This document shows, one piece after another, positions 22,747 through 34,375 of a DNA stretch of 64,000 nt. Source of the stretch: Cavia porcellus (taxonomy: Eukaryota; Chordata; Mammalia; Rodentia; Caviidae); NCBI RefSeq assembly GCF_034190915.1, contig NW_026947490.1:65399494-65463493 (forward strand), in the 5' to 3' direction. The notes beneath the pieces were generated by a model that was not told where the DNA came from, did no database searches, and saw only the letters and a list, made by a program, of their open reading frames with translations. Each line of letters opens with the position of its first letter. Position 1 is the stretch's first letter. The position numbers and the translations under genes are program-made.

Positions 22747-25700
22747 AACATGTCAAGAGTAAATCAATATATAACAGTTATAATCATTAATGTAAATGGC
22801 CTCAACTCACCAATTAAAAGAAAGAGACTGGCAGAATTGAGTAAGAAACAATATCCAACTACATGCTGTATACAAGAAACCCATCTAACCCCACAAGAAA
22901 CTCACAGACTGAAAGTCAAAGGATGGAAAACAATACTTCATGCAACAGGATCCCCCTGCAAATAAAAAAAAAGCAAGCATAGCTATTCTGTTTGCAGACA
23001 ATGTGAACTTCAAACCGAGAATGATCAAAAGTGATAAAGAAGGTCACTATCACTCCATACTACTGGTGAAAACTTCTAGAGAAAGAGATAACAATCTTAA
23101 ATATATATGCATCAAATTCGGGAGCACCCAGTCATACAAAACAAGTATTAACAGAAATAAAAAATCAAATAAGCAGTAACACAATTAAAACAGGAGACCT
23201 TAACATGTCATTGACACAAAGGGACAGATCAACTGGACAGAAAATCAGCAAAGAAATAACAGAACTGAATCATACCTGTGAACAAATAGACCTGGTAGAC
23301 GTATACAGAGTGTTCCACCCATACATTCTTCTCAGCAACACATGGGACATTCTCTAAAACAGATCATTTATTAGCCCATAGAATATGCTTAAGTAAATGC
23401 AAAAGAATTGAAATTATCCCATGCATGTTAGCAGACCAAAATGCTGTGACTAGAAACTAATGATAAAAGAAACTGCAGAAATCACAGACACATGGAAACT
23501 GAGTAATACACTCTTAAGCAATCAGTGGGTCACAGAGGAAATTAAAGAAGAAATTAAACAATATCTACAAGTAAACAAAAATACAAACACATCTTACCAG
23601 AACCTGTGGGATGCAATGAAAGCAGTCCTTAGAGGAAAATTTATTGTGGTGAATTCTTACATCAGGAAAACAGAATGAATACAAATAAACAATTTTGATG
23701 CTACACCTCAAACATCTAGAAAAAGAATAGCAAGTCAAGCCCAAAGCCAAAAGAAGGGAGGAAATTATAAAGATCAGAGCAGAAAATCAATGCAATAGAG
23801 ACTAAGAAAACAATACAAAGAATCAATGAATCAAAGAGTTGATTCTTTGAAAAAATAAATAAAATTAATAAGCCCCTAGCCAACCTTATTTTAAAAAGGG
23901 AAGGAAAAGCTCAAATTCATGTAATAAGGAATGAGAAGGGTGATGTCACTATAGACCCTGTGGAAATACAGATCACCAGCACCTATTTTGAAAACCTCTA
24001 CTCTCACAGGTTCGATAACACAGAGGAAATGGACAGATTCCTAGAAACATATGCACTACCAAAGCTGGGTCAAGAAGATGTAAAACTGCTGAATAACTCA
24101 ATTTCTATTAATGAAATTGAAAATGCAATTAAATCCTTACTAACAAAAGCCCAGATCCAGACGGATTCACTGTGGAATTCTACAAGAAATTAAAAGAAGA
24201 CTTAATGCTGACACTCTTCAAACTCTTCAATGAAATTGAAAGGAAAATAGTTCTCCCTAATTCACTCCTGGCAGCAAATACTACTCTAGTACCAAAACTT
24301 GAGAAAGACCCAACCAAAAAAGAGAACTACAGGCCAATGTCCCTAATAAAGACAGATGCAAAAACTCTGAATAAAATATTGGCAAACAGAATGCGGAAAA
24401 TCAAGAAGATTATACACCATGATCAAGCAGGATTCATCCCAGGCATGCAGGGATAGTTCAACATACACAAATCAATAAATGTAATCGAATGTATCAATAG
24501 AGCCAAAAAGAAGAAACATATGCTCGTATCTATAGATGCAGAAAAAGCTTTTCAAAAGGTCTAGCACTTACTCATAGTAAGAACCTTACAGAAAACTGGA
24601 ATAGATGGTCTTTACCTCAATATGATAAAGGCCATCTATGACAAACCAACAGCCAGCATTATATTAAACGGCCAAAACCTGAATGCCTGTATCCTAAAGT
24701 TAGGAACAAGATAAAGATGTCCATTATCAACACTCCTATTCAATATAGCGCTGGAAAACTAGCCAGAGCAATTAGACAAGAGAGAGAAATAAAAGGGGTA
24801 AAGACAGGAAAAGAGGGAGATAAATTTGTGGATGACATGATACTCTACAAAGAAGACCCCCAAAACTCCACTGAAAGACTCCTAGGTATAATAAATAAAT
24901 TTGAAATGTAGCTGGATACAAAGTCAACACTCAAAAATCAATAGCATTCCTGTATACTAACAACAAAATAAGGAGAGAGAAATAAGAGAAGCCATATCCT
25001 TCCCAACAGCATCCAAAAAATTGAAATACTTAGGAATCAATCTAACAAAAGAAGTAAAAGATATATTCAGGGAAAATTATAATACCTTGTAAAAGAAATC
25101 AAAGAGACCTCAGAAAATGGGAAGATATGCCTTGTTCAAGGATAAGAAGAACAAACATTGTGAAAATGGCCATTCCCCAAAATTGTTATACAGATTTAAT
25201 GCAATCTCAATCAAAATACCACTAGCATATCTCACAGATCTAGAGAAATCAGTCCTAAAATTTATAAAACCAGAAGAGACCTAGAATAGCAAAGGCAATT
25301 TTAAGCAACAAAGGCAAAAAAGCAGGAGGCATCACAATCCCTGATTTGAAGTTATACTATAAAGCTACTATAATAAAATCAGCATGGTACTGGAATAAAA
25401 ACAGACCTGAATGGAATAGTTTAGAAGATACAACTACAACTACAAACATACTCAGCCACCTTATCTTTGATAAAGGGGCCAAACATGTTCACTGAAGAAC
25501 GACAGTCTCTTTAATAAATGGTGCTGGAAAAACTGGCTCTCCATATGCCAAAAACTAAAACTAGACCCATGTCTATCACCATATACTAAACTAAAGTCTA
25601 AATGGATCAAAGATCTGAATATTAAAACAGAAACACTAAATCTTTTGGAAGACAAAGTAGGTAAAAATCTTGAAGACATATGTGTAGGTAGAGAATTCAT

Positions 25701-26443
25701 GAACAAGAATCAACCCACACACTAAATACTTTACAGAATCACTAACTGGGATCATGTCTTATTAAAGAGTTTTTGCATGTCAAAAGAAATCTCTAGCATA
25801 GTGAAAAGGAAACTCACAAATTGGGGAAAAATCTTAGTGAACTGTCCCTCAGACAAAGGACTTGTATCTAAAACATAGAAAGAATTTAAAAAATCAGACC
25901 CCTGAAATTCAAAGACCTTGTCCAAAAATCGGCATCTGAGATGAATACAGAGTTCTCAAATGAACAAATACAAATGGCAAATAAATACATGAAAAAAATG
26001 TTCATCATCATTAGTCATTAGAGAAATGCAAGTTGATACAACACTGAGATTCCATCTCACTCCAGAAAGAATGGCCAGGATCAAGAAAACCATCAACAAC
26101 AAATGCTGGAGAGGCTGTGGGGAAAAATGGAACTCTCTTGCACTGTTGGTGGGAGTATAGACTGGTGCAAATACTGTGGAGGTCAGACTGGAGATTCCTC
26201 AAAAAGCTGGGATTGGAAGTCCCATTTGACCCAGCTGTTCCACTTCTGGGCATATTCCCATCGTACCACAATGATTTATGTGCACGCATATTCATAGCAG
26301 CACAATGTGCAATAGACAGATCTTGGAAACAAACTAATTGTCCATCAACTGAGGAATGGATAAAAAAGTTGTGGTATTTTTATACAATGGAGTACTACTC
26401 AGCTATAAAGAATGATCACATTAAGATATTTATTTATAAGTAA
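22747..26443 (+). pseudogene. L1 ORF2 pseudogene
   Basis: It begins with VNQYITVIIINVNGLNSPIK and CCIQETHLTPQETHRL (endonuclease). Around 24.3-24.45 kb it carries [20 protein letters not shown] and [12 protein letters not shown] (reverse transcriptase fingers/palm), and at 24825-24839 FVDDM, the catalytic motif with both Asp retained. The C-terminus is KKLWYFYTMEYYSAIKND near 26.36-26.42 kb. There are stops and frameshifts throughout, e.g. after PGMQG. Confidence 0.9.
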
Positions 26444-27553
26444 AAGGATACAACTCAAGACCATACTCATAAGTGAAATATATCAACCTCACATGTGTAA
26501 ATACCAGATAGTCTCCCTAGTGTAAGAAATGGTAAGAGTACATAAGATACAAATAACTCAATAAATACAGTGAAAGGATAAGAATCTGCTTAAAGGGGTA
26601 AAATAATTGCTCAGAGAAAATGAAGAAAAAGAAATAGGAAGGGAAAAGAAAAAATTTCTAACGTTATATAAACATACTTTAGGATAGCTAAGATGATTGT
26701 GCTACAAATTGTTTAAGTTCTTGAAACAAAATAGTTAACATTCATAGGATTGGAACAATTGTGCATATTATGGTATGGTTGTATGAGCAACTCTTGAAGG
26801 TCATTATGTAAAATAAGAACCCTAGTTATGCTCCTACTGCCGTGTTTTGAAGGCCTATATTGTCAGTGTTTGTGGCTCTCTGCTACTGTTATTTGTCTTT
26901 TTTCCGTCTAATACAGAAAGGATAGGTATACATGTAGAGACTCATGCATGTGTAGAAGTTCTCCTAAACAGTTTATGAGAACTGATTATATATGCATGAT
27001 GAAATGATCAGCTACTTTGAAGAGACACTAAGGTACCTAGTCCTGATTCCGTAGTGTCACGCTGTGAAATCTAGCAATATTATTGTTCTTTGTTCAGAGC
27101 AATTTTAGTCTGTTTTGTACTGTCTAATTTCAACATATGGAAGGTAAGGACAACTATTCTGAAGAGAACGAGAGACATGACAGCCATTATTGACTTCCCT
27201 ATTGTCTGGTTTTGAAGACCTAAAATGTCTTCATCACTCTGTTCTAATCAGTTGAATACTATTTGTTTTGTATGAATTCATTGTGTGTGAAGATATGGAC
27301 AACTTTTTTTTTTTGTCTTTTTCTTTTTTATTGGTACTGGGGATCGAACTCACGACTGCCTGCTTGTGAGGCAGGCACTTATGCCGCTGAGCTAAATCCC
27401 CAGCCCCCTGGACAACTATTTAGAAGAAAACAGAGACAATATGATGGACAGTGAGGATCTCCTGTTGTCTTGCTTTGAAATCAGTGTCTCTTACATTTTC
27501 TTCTGGCCTATTTTGTTATGTTTAATGTTCCCTCTTTAAAATGAAATTAAGTA
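26444..27553 (+). repeat. L1 3'UTR with tandem units
   Basis: About 1.1 kb after the ORF2 end. The 'TTTTGAAG(A/G)CCTA' landmark recurs at about 26853 (TTTTGAAGGCCTATATTGTC), 27195 (TTTTGAAGACCTAAAATGTC) and 27465 (CTTTGAAATCAGTGTCTC), with intervening TGTTC...TCTAAT blocks. These are complements of the units in the minus-strand L1 at 2.5-3.1 kb. Confidence 0.7.
27305..27408 (-). mobile_element. ID SINE (tRNA-Ala-like) inside the L1 3'UTR
   Basis: Reverse strand: starts with GGGGCTGGGGATTTAGCTCA (box A region), then GCATAAGTGCCTGCC and GTTCGATCCCCAGTACC (box B region), followed by an A-rich tail. An exact 9-bp repeat TGGACAACT flanks it (27296-27304 and 27409-27417). It is the youngest layer of the nested stack. 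Confidence 0.93.
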
Positions 27554-27688
27554 AAATAGTGTCTCATCCTATAGTTCAGGCTGGCCTCAAACTCACTATG
27601 TAGCCATGCTGGCCTTGCATTTATGGTGATCCTCCTGCCTCAGCCTTCTAAGTACTGTGATTACAAGCATGCACCACTATGCCCAGAA
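27554..27688 (-). mobile_element. B1 SINE, right piece (main body)
   Basis: TTCAGGCTGGCCTCAAACTC, ATCCTCCTGCCTCAGCCTTC and AAGCATGCACCACTATGCCC are the reverse complement of B1. Together with 21182-21215 it makes one complete B1 split by the L1; its first bases form the right copy of the L1 target duplication. Confidence 0.92.
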
Positions 27689-29090
27689 GTTTCAGAATTT
27701 TTGATGTGTCTTGGCACGGATTTCTCTCGTTTTATCCTGTTTGGGTGTTGTTCGGTAAATTTTGGCAAATTCTGGTAATATTTTTCTAAGTATCTGTTCA
27801 ATACACACTTTCTTCTCTCCTTCTGGAACTCTGATATCATAAACAGTGGCTCTGAACAGGTTGCAGTCGTGCTGTTCTTTTTTCCTATCGGTTTCCCTGT
27901 TGTTTAGACTGAGTAACTTCTACTGTTCTATGTCCAACTTCATTCTTTCTTCTGTCCATTTTGCTATTTCAGCCTACCTACTGAGGTTTTGCTTTTATTT
28001 TAGTTACTGTATTTTTCAGTTGTGAACTTCTATTTGGTGTTTTTTTCTATTTCTTTATTGAGAAGCCTTTTTTTTTTTTTCTGGTACTGGGGATCGAACT
28101 TACAACCTTGCACTTGCCAGGCAAGTACTTATGCCATTAAGCTAAATCCCCAACCCACTTTGTTGAGAAGTCTCTAATTTTTAATTTCAAGCCATGTTCA
28201 CAATTGCTCAGTGAAGCATTTTTATTATGGTTGCTTTAAAGTCTTTGCCAGATAACATAGTATTACATCAGTGACAGTGTCTGTTGCTTATCTTTTCTAA
28301 TTCAAACTTCCTTGTTCTTGGTATGCCAAATAATTTTTGCATGGAACATGGGGACACAGACACTGAATGTAATGAAATCTGTTTTAGCAGGTCTCTTGTG
28401 ACACTGTTCTTGTGGAGAAGGAAATTCCTCCAATACTAACAAGTGGGAGTACAAGTCAGGATCTTCTCTTAGTTTCCATTCCTTTTCCCAGAAGAGAGAT
28501 GCTCATTGCGAAGCCAGAGTAACCCTGAGGCTCCCTGCTAGAGTCGACACCACCCAGGCAGGGGGTTTCTGGTCTCTTCCACTGACACCTGGGTAAGGGA
28601 GTATTCTTGTTACCTCTGAACTGTGGTAGGAGCCCTGACACTCCACTGGTTTCCTGTGATACCACTGTGGCAGGGAAGGGATGGAGTGCTTTGTTAGTTA
28701 GTACCAGGTATGGGTGGAAGTCCAGCTTCCCCAAAGTCACCCTCAATATTGAAGGAAAAGATGACGTACTTGCTACCATTTCGTGACGGTGAAAATCCAC
28801 ACCTATGTGATGGCACTGGTGAGGGTTTGGGATGACTTAACTTTTACTGGTATGGAGGAGGAGGAGGCGGCGGCAGTGTGTTTCTGGAGTATTGGCTGTA
28901 ATCAAGGAGTTACTATCTGAACATTTTCTGTCTCCTAGGTCCGTACTGGGTGTGGTGTTCAGTGCATGTGTGCGCACTGCCGAGGCTTTTGGGTTGCTAG
29001 CTTTACCAGTAATCCGGCCTGAAGAAAGCCCAAGGAATTCACGCCTGTGTCATTGTTTGGCTCCTTCCAGTTCCTAGGCTGCCTGCCTCC
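27689..29090 (-). mobile_element. Ancient LINE (L1M/HAL1-like) 5' region, right piece
   Basis: Reverse-strand text typical of old L1M/HAL1 5' parts: GATGTGTCTTGGCACGGATT, TTCTCTCCTTCTGGAACTCT, GTTGCTTTAAAGTCTTTGCCAG, CTTGTTCTTGGTATG and a GC-rich end at 28.4-29.07 kb. It is interrupted by an ID at 28066-28157. The 5' (right) boundary near 29.09 kb is a guess from the drop in GC. Confidence 0.6.
28066..28157 (-). mobile_element. ID SINE in the ancient LINE
   Basis: Poly-T, then GGTACTGGGGATCGAACTTA and GCTAAATCCCCAACCC, an ID in reverse. The 13-bp repeat CTTT(A/G)TTGAGAAG at 28053-28065 and 28158-28170 (one mismatch) is its target duplication. Confidence 0.92.
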
Positions 29091-29559
29091 TTTTTTCTAC
29101 TTTTCAGAGACAGCTTATGTTTGCTTTATATGTGATAATAACAATGTACTCAGCTGTACTTAGTGGGAAGAATGCCATTATTCCAGAAGCATAAGTCTCC
29201 ACAGTTCTTTTTAAAACAACTGATAGAGGATTAGGTAGTCACCATAGTTTACTAGGTAGCTCAAAAAGTGCTATGTGGATGAAAATGGCACCATGCCACT
29301 AGTTCTGTTCTTTACCCAACTCATCAAATTTCTAGATGACAGGAAGGAAACTGGCATTATGTGTGATAATAAAAAACAGATCCAAATGGGAATTATTTCA
29401 TAGCAAATATGTTGTAAGACTCACTGCAAAGCAAGCCATATAATAAAAATATCACCTTAAGTTTTAAATTTTTTCTCAATCCAGATTTGTTTATCAAGAA
29501 ATCCTATGACCTTACCTGATATCAAAATAACCAGCACTTAGTATCTTTTTACTGTCTCT
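29091..29559. other. Intronic sequence, nothing recognised
   Basis: AT-rich intron 2 without convincing repeat or open frame. Confidence 0.5.
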
Positions 29560-29870
29560 ACTGATTCAAATTACAACTGACAATTATTATAAAAATCTCC
29601 CAATTAGTCTTCCTGCTTCTACCCTCCCCTACCGTTTGTTTCCAGTAGAGCAGCCAATTACCCTTTTCAAATGAAAATCAAACTATACTGCTACCCTATT
29701 CAAATTTTTCTAATGTCTCTTCATTTAAGTAAAAGCGCTTCAAATAGCTTCTCAGCCCCTTTGCAGTGCTGGCATTTTATTACCTTTCTGGCTCCATTTC
29801 TATTAATCTGCCCTCACTCTGCTCAGGAGCTTGTGAGTGTTCAGCTCACGCCAGGTTAAAAATCACAGCA
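29560..29870 (+). mobile_element. L2 LINE 3' fragment
   Basis: GTCTTCCTGCTTCTACCCTC, then TATTACCTTTCTGGCTCCAT and TCTGCCCTCACTCTGCTCAG follow the pyrimidine-rich order of the L2 3' region. Old and diverged. Confidence 0.6.
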
Positions 29871-29929
29871 ATGTCAGGTGACTACCTGTATTGCTGACAC
29901 AAAGTGAGAAATGCTTATCTTTCTAAAGT

Positions 29930-30250
29930 TCCATGCTGAGTGCAATCACGAAAAAATAATCACACAAACCCAAACTGAGGAATGTTCTACACAATACCTG
30001 AGCAGTACTTCTCAACCTTGTTAAAGTCATAAAAAACAAAGACTGAGAAACTGTAAGAAAACAGAGATGATCAGGGCACATAACAACTGCCTACAATGCA
30101 ATACTTTGGACTGGATTCTGGAATAACAGCATTTCAGTGAAAAACAACAGAGAAATTCAGATAAGGCCTGAAAGTTAGCTTTAAAAAATATCTTCTATCC
30201 CATGAATGTAATGTATTTCTCTATTCAGTGAAGTGCTATTACTGCTAATA
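29930..30250 (+). mobile_element. Ancient interspersed repeat, class unsure
   Basis: CACACAAACCCAAACTGAGG, AATGTTCTACACAATACCTG and ACTTTGGACTGGATTCTGGA follow a motif order I recall from a common old mammalian repeat, but I cannot name the family safely. Confidence 0.4.
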
Positions 30251-31129
30251 AAGTTTAAAACTTTTTCATGTGGACATGCAAACTTACTTTATTTTACAAC
30301 TTGGTAGTATGAAAGAATGACTTTAAACTCATTATATATTGTAGTCAATAAACTTTTGCCATACTCTTTTTATTAGCGTTAGTAATTTATGCAAGGTATT
30401 TTTTGATGTATAACTACATCACCTGTAAATAATAGTATTTTTCCAATTCCCTCCATTGGTGACTTATTATCCTATTCTATTACAATGGATAGCACTTTCA
30501 ATAAAAGGGTGGAAAGTGATGAAAGTGGTGACATTAAACAGATTTAGTTTGTTTTTGATACAAAGGGAAAGTTTTCAAGACATCATTTATTATGATGTTT
30601 TTGACAGATTTTATGTTTTATTAGATAAAAGAAGTACCAACTATTCCAAGGGTTTGTTAGTGTTCATGACACCCGATACATTTAATAAGTAATTTTTCCA
30701 TCTGTTGAGATAAGGGTGTTCTTAAATCTGTTACAGTGGCATTTAAAAACTGGCTTAAATGTTATTCTGATCCTCCACCCCACACATGTACATACATTTA
30801 TATTTCACAGGTAAAATTTTATTTGGGATTTGAGTCTCTGTTTCGATTAAATCTCTGATTTTCCTTTCTTATGCCTTTATTTGGTATCAATGTAGTATTA
30901 TTAATGTAAACAGCTGGGTTACCACCCTTATTCTAGACTTTAAAAGAGTTGTCTAACACTATAATTTTTATCTTTTTATATGTTTAGTAGAACGTACCAG
31001 TTTTACCACTGGGCCAAAAGTTTTATGCAGAAAACACATACAATTACATATTATTATACATACAAATTTCCTGTTACTTCTTTGGTGTGATTTCTATTAA
31101 TTTAAATATATTTAAATATCCATAGAACC
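30251..31129. other. Intronic sequence, nothing recognised
   Basis: AT-rich (poly-T and TTTA-rich) intron 2 sequence with no element I can support. Confidence 0.45.
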
Positions 31130-31520
31130 ACTATCACAAATGGGATATAGAGCAGTTTCTTCATCATTCGAAATTCCTACTGCTGGTATCCCACTGCTAC
31201 AATTTCTCCCTGCTTCTAATCCTAAACAATGAAGGATCTGCTATCTATCTAGACAGTTTGTCTTTTTAACATGTCGTGTAAATGGGATCGTTAAGTATGC
31301 AACTGCTCGAGACTGATTTCTTCCACTCAGTACAATGCCTCTGACACTAACCCTACTTGCTGCTTCTGTCACCACTTGATTCTCTTCATTGCTGAGCAGT
31401 GTCACTTTACAGATGAACAATTGTTTCCTTTACCTTTCACATGCTGAAGGACAGTGAGGTTTTGATGGCGGATTTTAGGTGTCAAGCATGAATGAATGAT
31501 AACTAGATAGCTGGCATTAT
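31130..31520 (-). mobile_element. Old L1M 3'UTR fragment
   Basis: CTGATTTCTTCCACTCAGTA, then ATTCTCTTCATTGCTGAGCA are the reverse of the old L1 3' end usually reading 'actGGCTTCTTTCACTCAGCA...TTTCATGGCTGAATA'. Confidence 0.6.
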
Positions 31521-31732
31521 TTTTGGGTATGTCTGTGATGATGGATTTTCAGCAGGTGACTTGTAAGGGGGCATATTTCAACCAATTAGTTGATTTTTTC
31601 TGTCTGAAGAGATATCCATTATTGAAAGTGGAATATTATGGAAAGTCCACTATGAGTACTGAATTGATAAATATTTTTGATAAATTATTGCTAAATGTTG
31701 TTTTGCTAAATATTTTTCCTTCAGTTCTATTA

Positions 31733-31921
31733 CAGTGGTACCTCAATTCATGAACTTGATTCTTCGAGTATTCTGGCTGCAAACAGTTTTGGACAAGAAC
31801 TGAATCAAATTCAGTGGTTAGCTTGGTTCAGTGTTAGCCTTACGAAGGCATTTGATTCGTTCTTGTCCAGTTTGGTTTGTGACCAGAACTGTGGTTGAGT
31901 TCACGAACTGAGATACTACTG
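31733..31921. mobile_element. Palindromic MITE-like DNA transposon
   Basis: It begins CAGTGGTACCTCAATTCATG and ends CACGAACTGAGATACTACTG, which are imperfect inverted repeats of each other; the inside is also symmetric (GGACAAGAACTGAATCAAAT versus GATTCGTTCTTGTCC). The left flank is TA, the right flank CA (one change from a TA duplication). This is the look of a TcMar-type non-autonomous element of 189 bp. Confidence 0.75.
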
Positions 31922-32099
31922 CATTTACTTTCCATATTTTGTTGCTATACAACTTGATACACATATTTACCTTTTTAAAATGTCTTTTACAACTGCTATA
32001 TCTGCTAGTAATTTGACCTATCATATTATAACTTTCCTTGTCTGTTGTGACTGTTAATTAAATGCTCTTTTGTCTGATGTAAGCATAAACTAACTGTTC

Positions 32100-32960
32100 T
32101 TCATTTTTTTGTTACTAGTTTTATAGAATATCTTTCCCATCCTTTTTCTTTCAGCCTGTTATGTTCAAGGTAGTCTCTTGTGGGCAACATATACTTGGAA
32201 CTTTAAAAAAATCAACTTACATTTTTTCATTGGAAAATTTAATCCATTTACATTTAAAGCAATTATTCATTCATAGATAAGAACTTTCTATTGCTGTTTT
32301 ATTAATTCTTTTCACTGTCTTATAGTCGTTTATTTTTTCCCCCTCTTTTCCCTCTTGCTGCCTCTGTTATTTGGGCATTCTGATTGACTTCTCTTTTGGT
32401 ATATCAAGTTCAAGTCTTTTCTTTTTAACTATCACAATGCTTACAGAAACCATCTTATCATCATAAGTCTATTTTAAGCAGATAAGAATTTAGTTTCCAT
32501 CACCTACAAAAACTATACTTTCACTTTTCTCCACCCACATTTTGTTATTGGTGTCCCAATATATTTTGTATACACAATATTTATTATGTATATTCACTAA
32601 CGAATTATTGTAATTATAGTTACTGTTAATACTTTTGTCTTTACTTTTATACTAGAGTTAAAAATGATTTATGTGTTAATTAAAAATAACAACTACAGTA
32701 TTAGAGTATTTTAAATTCTAACACATATTTACCTTCAAATGTTACTATGTTGCTAGAATCCTTCATTTCTACTTCAAGAACTTCATTCATCTTTTCATAT
32801 AAAGGAAGTCTAGTAAATCCCTCAGATTTTCTTTCTCAAGGAAAGTATTTCTTCATTTCTCAAGTACAGCTAGGCTTGGTATAGTAGTTTTAGGGGACTT
32901 TTTCTTTTAACACTTAAATAGATCAACCTACTCTGCCTTGCCTGAAAAGTTTCCTGAATC
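32100..32960 (-). mobile_element. Old L1 fragment, ORF1/endonuclease region
   Basis: Reverse-strand text CTTGTGGGCAACATATACTT, AATTTAATCCATTTACATTT (endonuclease start) and TCAAGTACAGCTAGGCTTGG, CAACCTACTCTGCCTTGCCT (ORF1 end) is in normal L1 order within this piece. Confidence 0.65.
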
Positions 32961-32969
32961 TATATATAT

Positions 32970-33325
32970 GAAGTATTATATTCACTGATTGCTTCCCTGG
33001 GATGTAGCTAATATAGGGTAGATGATGTATGATCCTTGTAATGATTTGTTCAATTCTGTTTTCAAGTATCTTATTCAGAATTTTTGTATCTATGTTCATA
33101 AAAAATATTGTCCTATAGTTTTCTTTTTCTGTTAAGTCCTTATCCAGTTTTGGTATTAGGGTAAACTGGCTTTATGGAATGAGTTCGAAAGCATTCCCTT
33201 TCAATTACTGTACAAGAAAAAGCTTCAGGAGTATTTGTATTGGTTATTCTCCAAAGTCCTGGTAAAATTCAGCATAGAATTCATCAGGTTCTGAGCTATT
33301 ATGTAGGGTTTATACTGTTAGGTCA
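32970..33325 (-). mobile_element. Old L1 fragment, reverse-transcriptase region
   Basis: TATCCAGTTTTGGTATTAGG, GGCTTTATGGAATGAGTTCG and AATTCAGCATAGAATTCATC are reverse-strand L1 ORF2 palm text. In an intact minus-strand L1 it would lie left of the endonuclease piece, but here it lies to the right, so it is a separate insertion or a rearranged element. Confidence 0.7.
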
Positions 33326-33337
33326 CTACAGGTTTTT

Positions 33338-33466
33338 CCTGAGTCAGGCAGGGCCTTGCTAAGCCACTAAGTTTCTGTGGCGAGGCTCAAACTTCTGATC
33401 CTCAGTGTCAGCCTTCCACAGTACTACAATTTTGAAAATGCACCACCACACCTAGCCTCTGTCTTC
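33338..33466 (-). mobile_element. B1 SINE, reverse, diverged
   Basis: GGCAGGGCCTTGCTAAGCCA, CTGATCCTCAGTGTCAGCCT and ATGCACCACCACACCTAGCC are the reverse of an old B1-type element. Confidence 0.75.
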
Positions 33467-33519
33467 ACATTTAAAGAATCAGTCATGTCCTGTCTCCTTT
33501 ACTGACTGGATTTAGAAGA

Positions 33520-33885
33520 AAAAATACTATCTTAAGTCCATTCCTGTTGTTATAACAAAGTCTGCGAGGTTGGATAATTTTGAGAGAGAAGTTTATTTCT
33601 CATAGAGACTGAAAAATCTAAGAACAAGGCTCTACCAAGTTTTGTGTCTTGTGAGATCCTGCTTCCAAGAAGACGTCTTGCTATATCCTCCAGAGAGGAA
33701 GAATTCTATGATGAAAGGCTAATTGCTTACTCCAAGCTCTTTTATAAGGGCACTAATACCATTCATTAGGGGCTGGCTGTCAGGAATAATCACTTCCTCA
33801 AGGCCCCACATTTTAATAGGGTTGTACTGGGAATTACATGAGTCGTGGAACAGACATAAATATTCAGACCACAAAAAATTCCTTC
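33520..33885 (-). mobile_element. MaLR LTR (MST/MLT1-like), reverse
   Basis: CCTGTTGTTATAACAAAGTC, GAGAAGTTTATTTCTCATAG, AGGGCACTAATACCATTCAT and AAGGCCCCACATTTTAATAG are the reverse complement of an ERVL-MaLR LTR, in order. Non-coding fossil. Confidence 0.8.
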
Positions 33886-33939
33886 ACAAGTGAGCCCCAC
33901 CAGAGAGTGTGGAGGTCGTCCAGATCCTTTTAGATGACT

Positions 33940-34375
33940 GTATCAACTGCACGCTTCTTTCCTTATGTTAGGGCTTGTACTCAGGTATCTCCTCAAAGAT
34001 TCAGATGGAGCCAATGGAGTCCTTTGGATATCACATTTTGCCACAGACTGCCCCAAATGCTGTCCACAGAACTACAGGACTTCATGTTTTCCCTGCTGAA
34101 TTTTGGACTTGCTTTGGCGCCATTCCTTTCTAGTCCTCTATTTGTACCTCTTGGAGTGGGTAGGTTCATCGTGTGTCATTATATATTGGAGGTGTTTAAC
34201 TTTCTTTTCATCTTTAGAGGGGCTCAAAGTTAAGAGTGTCCTTAAATCTCAGTAAAGAACTTAAATTTTGGGTTTTTCAGCAATGCTGGAATGTTAGGAC
34301 TCTGGCAGTTCTTTGAGATGGACTACATGCCTTTTGCACAAAGAGAAACATGAGAGCCTTTTGGGGGCCAGTGTC
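33940..34375 (+). mobile_element. MaLR internal remnant
   Basis: CCCCAAATGCTGTCCACAGA, GGACTTGCTTTGGCGCCATT and ATTATATATTGGAGGTG follow the order of the non-coding MaLR internal sequence; it leads directly into the LTR on the right, as the end of one element. Confidence 0.6.

Larger units (their letters stand above)
21216..27553 (+). mobile_element. Full-length L1 on the plus strand, dead, with 13-bp TSD
   Basis: It is flanked by the exact repeat AAATAGTGTCTCA (21203-21215 and 27554-27566) within a B1. It contains 5'UTR monomers, ORF1, ORF2 and a long repetitive 3'UTR; a later ID element sits in the 3'UTR. Length is 6.34 kb, about 6.2 kb without the ID. No clear poly-A tail is left. The ORFs are broken by multiple stops. 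It lies antisense to ZEB1. Confidence 0.92.

Noticed and set aside
27305..27408. tRNA gene suggested by box A and box B-like text
   Set aside because: It is an ID SINE: it has an A-rich tail and target-site duplication, and recurs in several copies. No tRNA gene is called.
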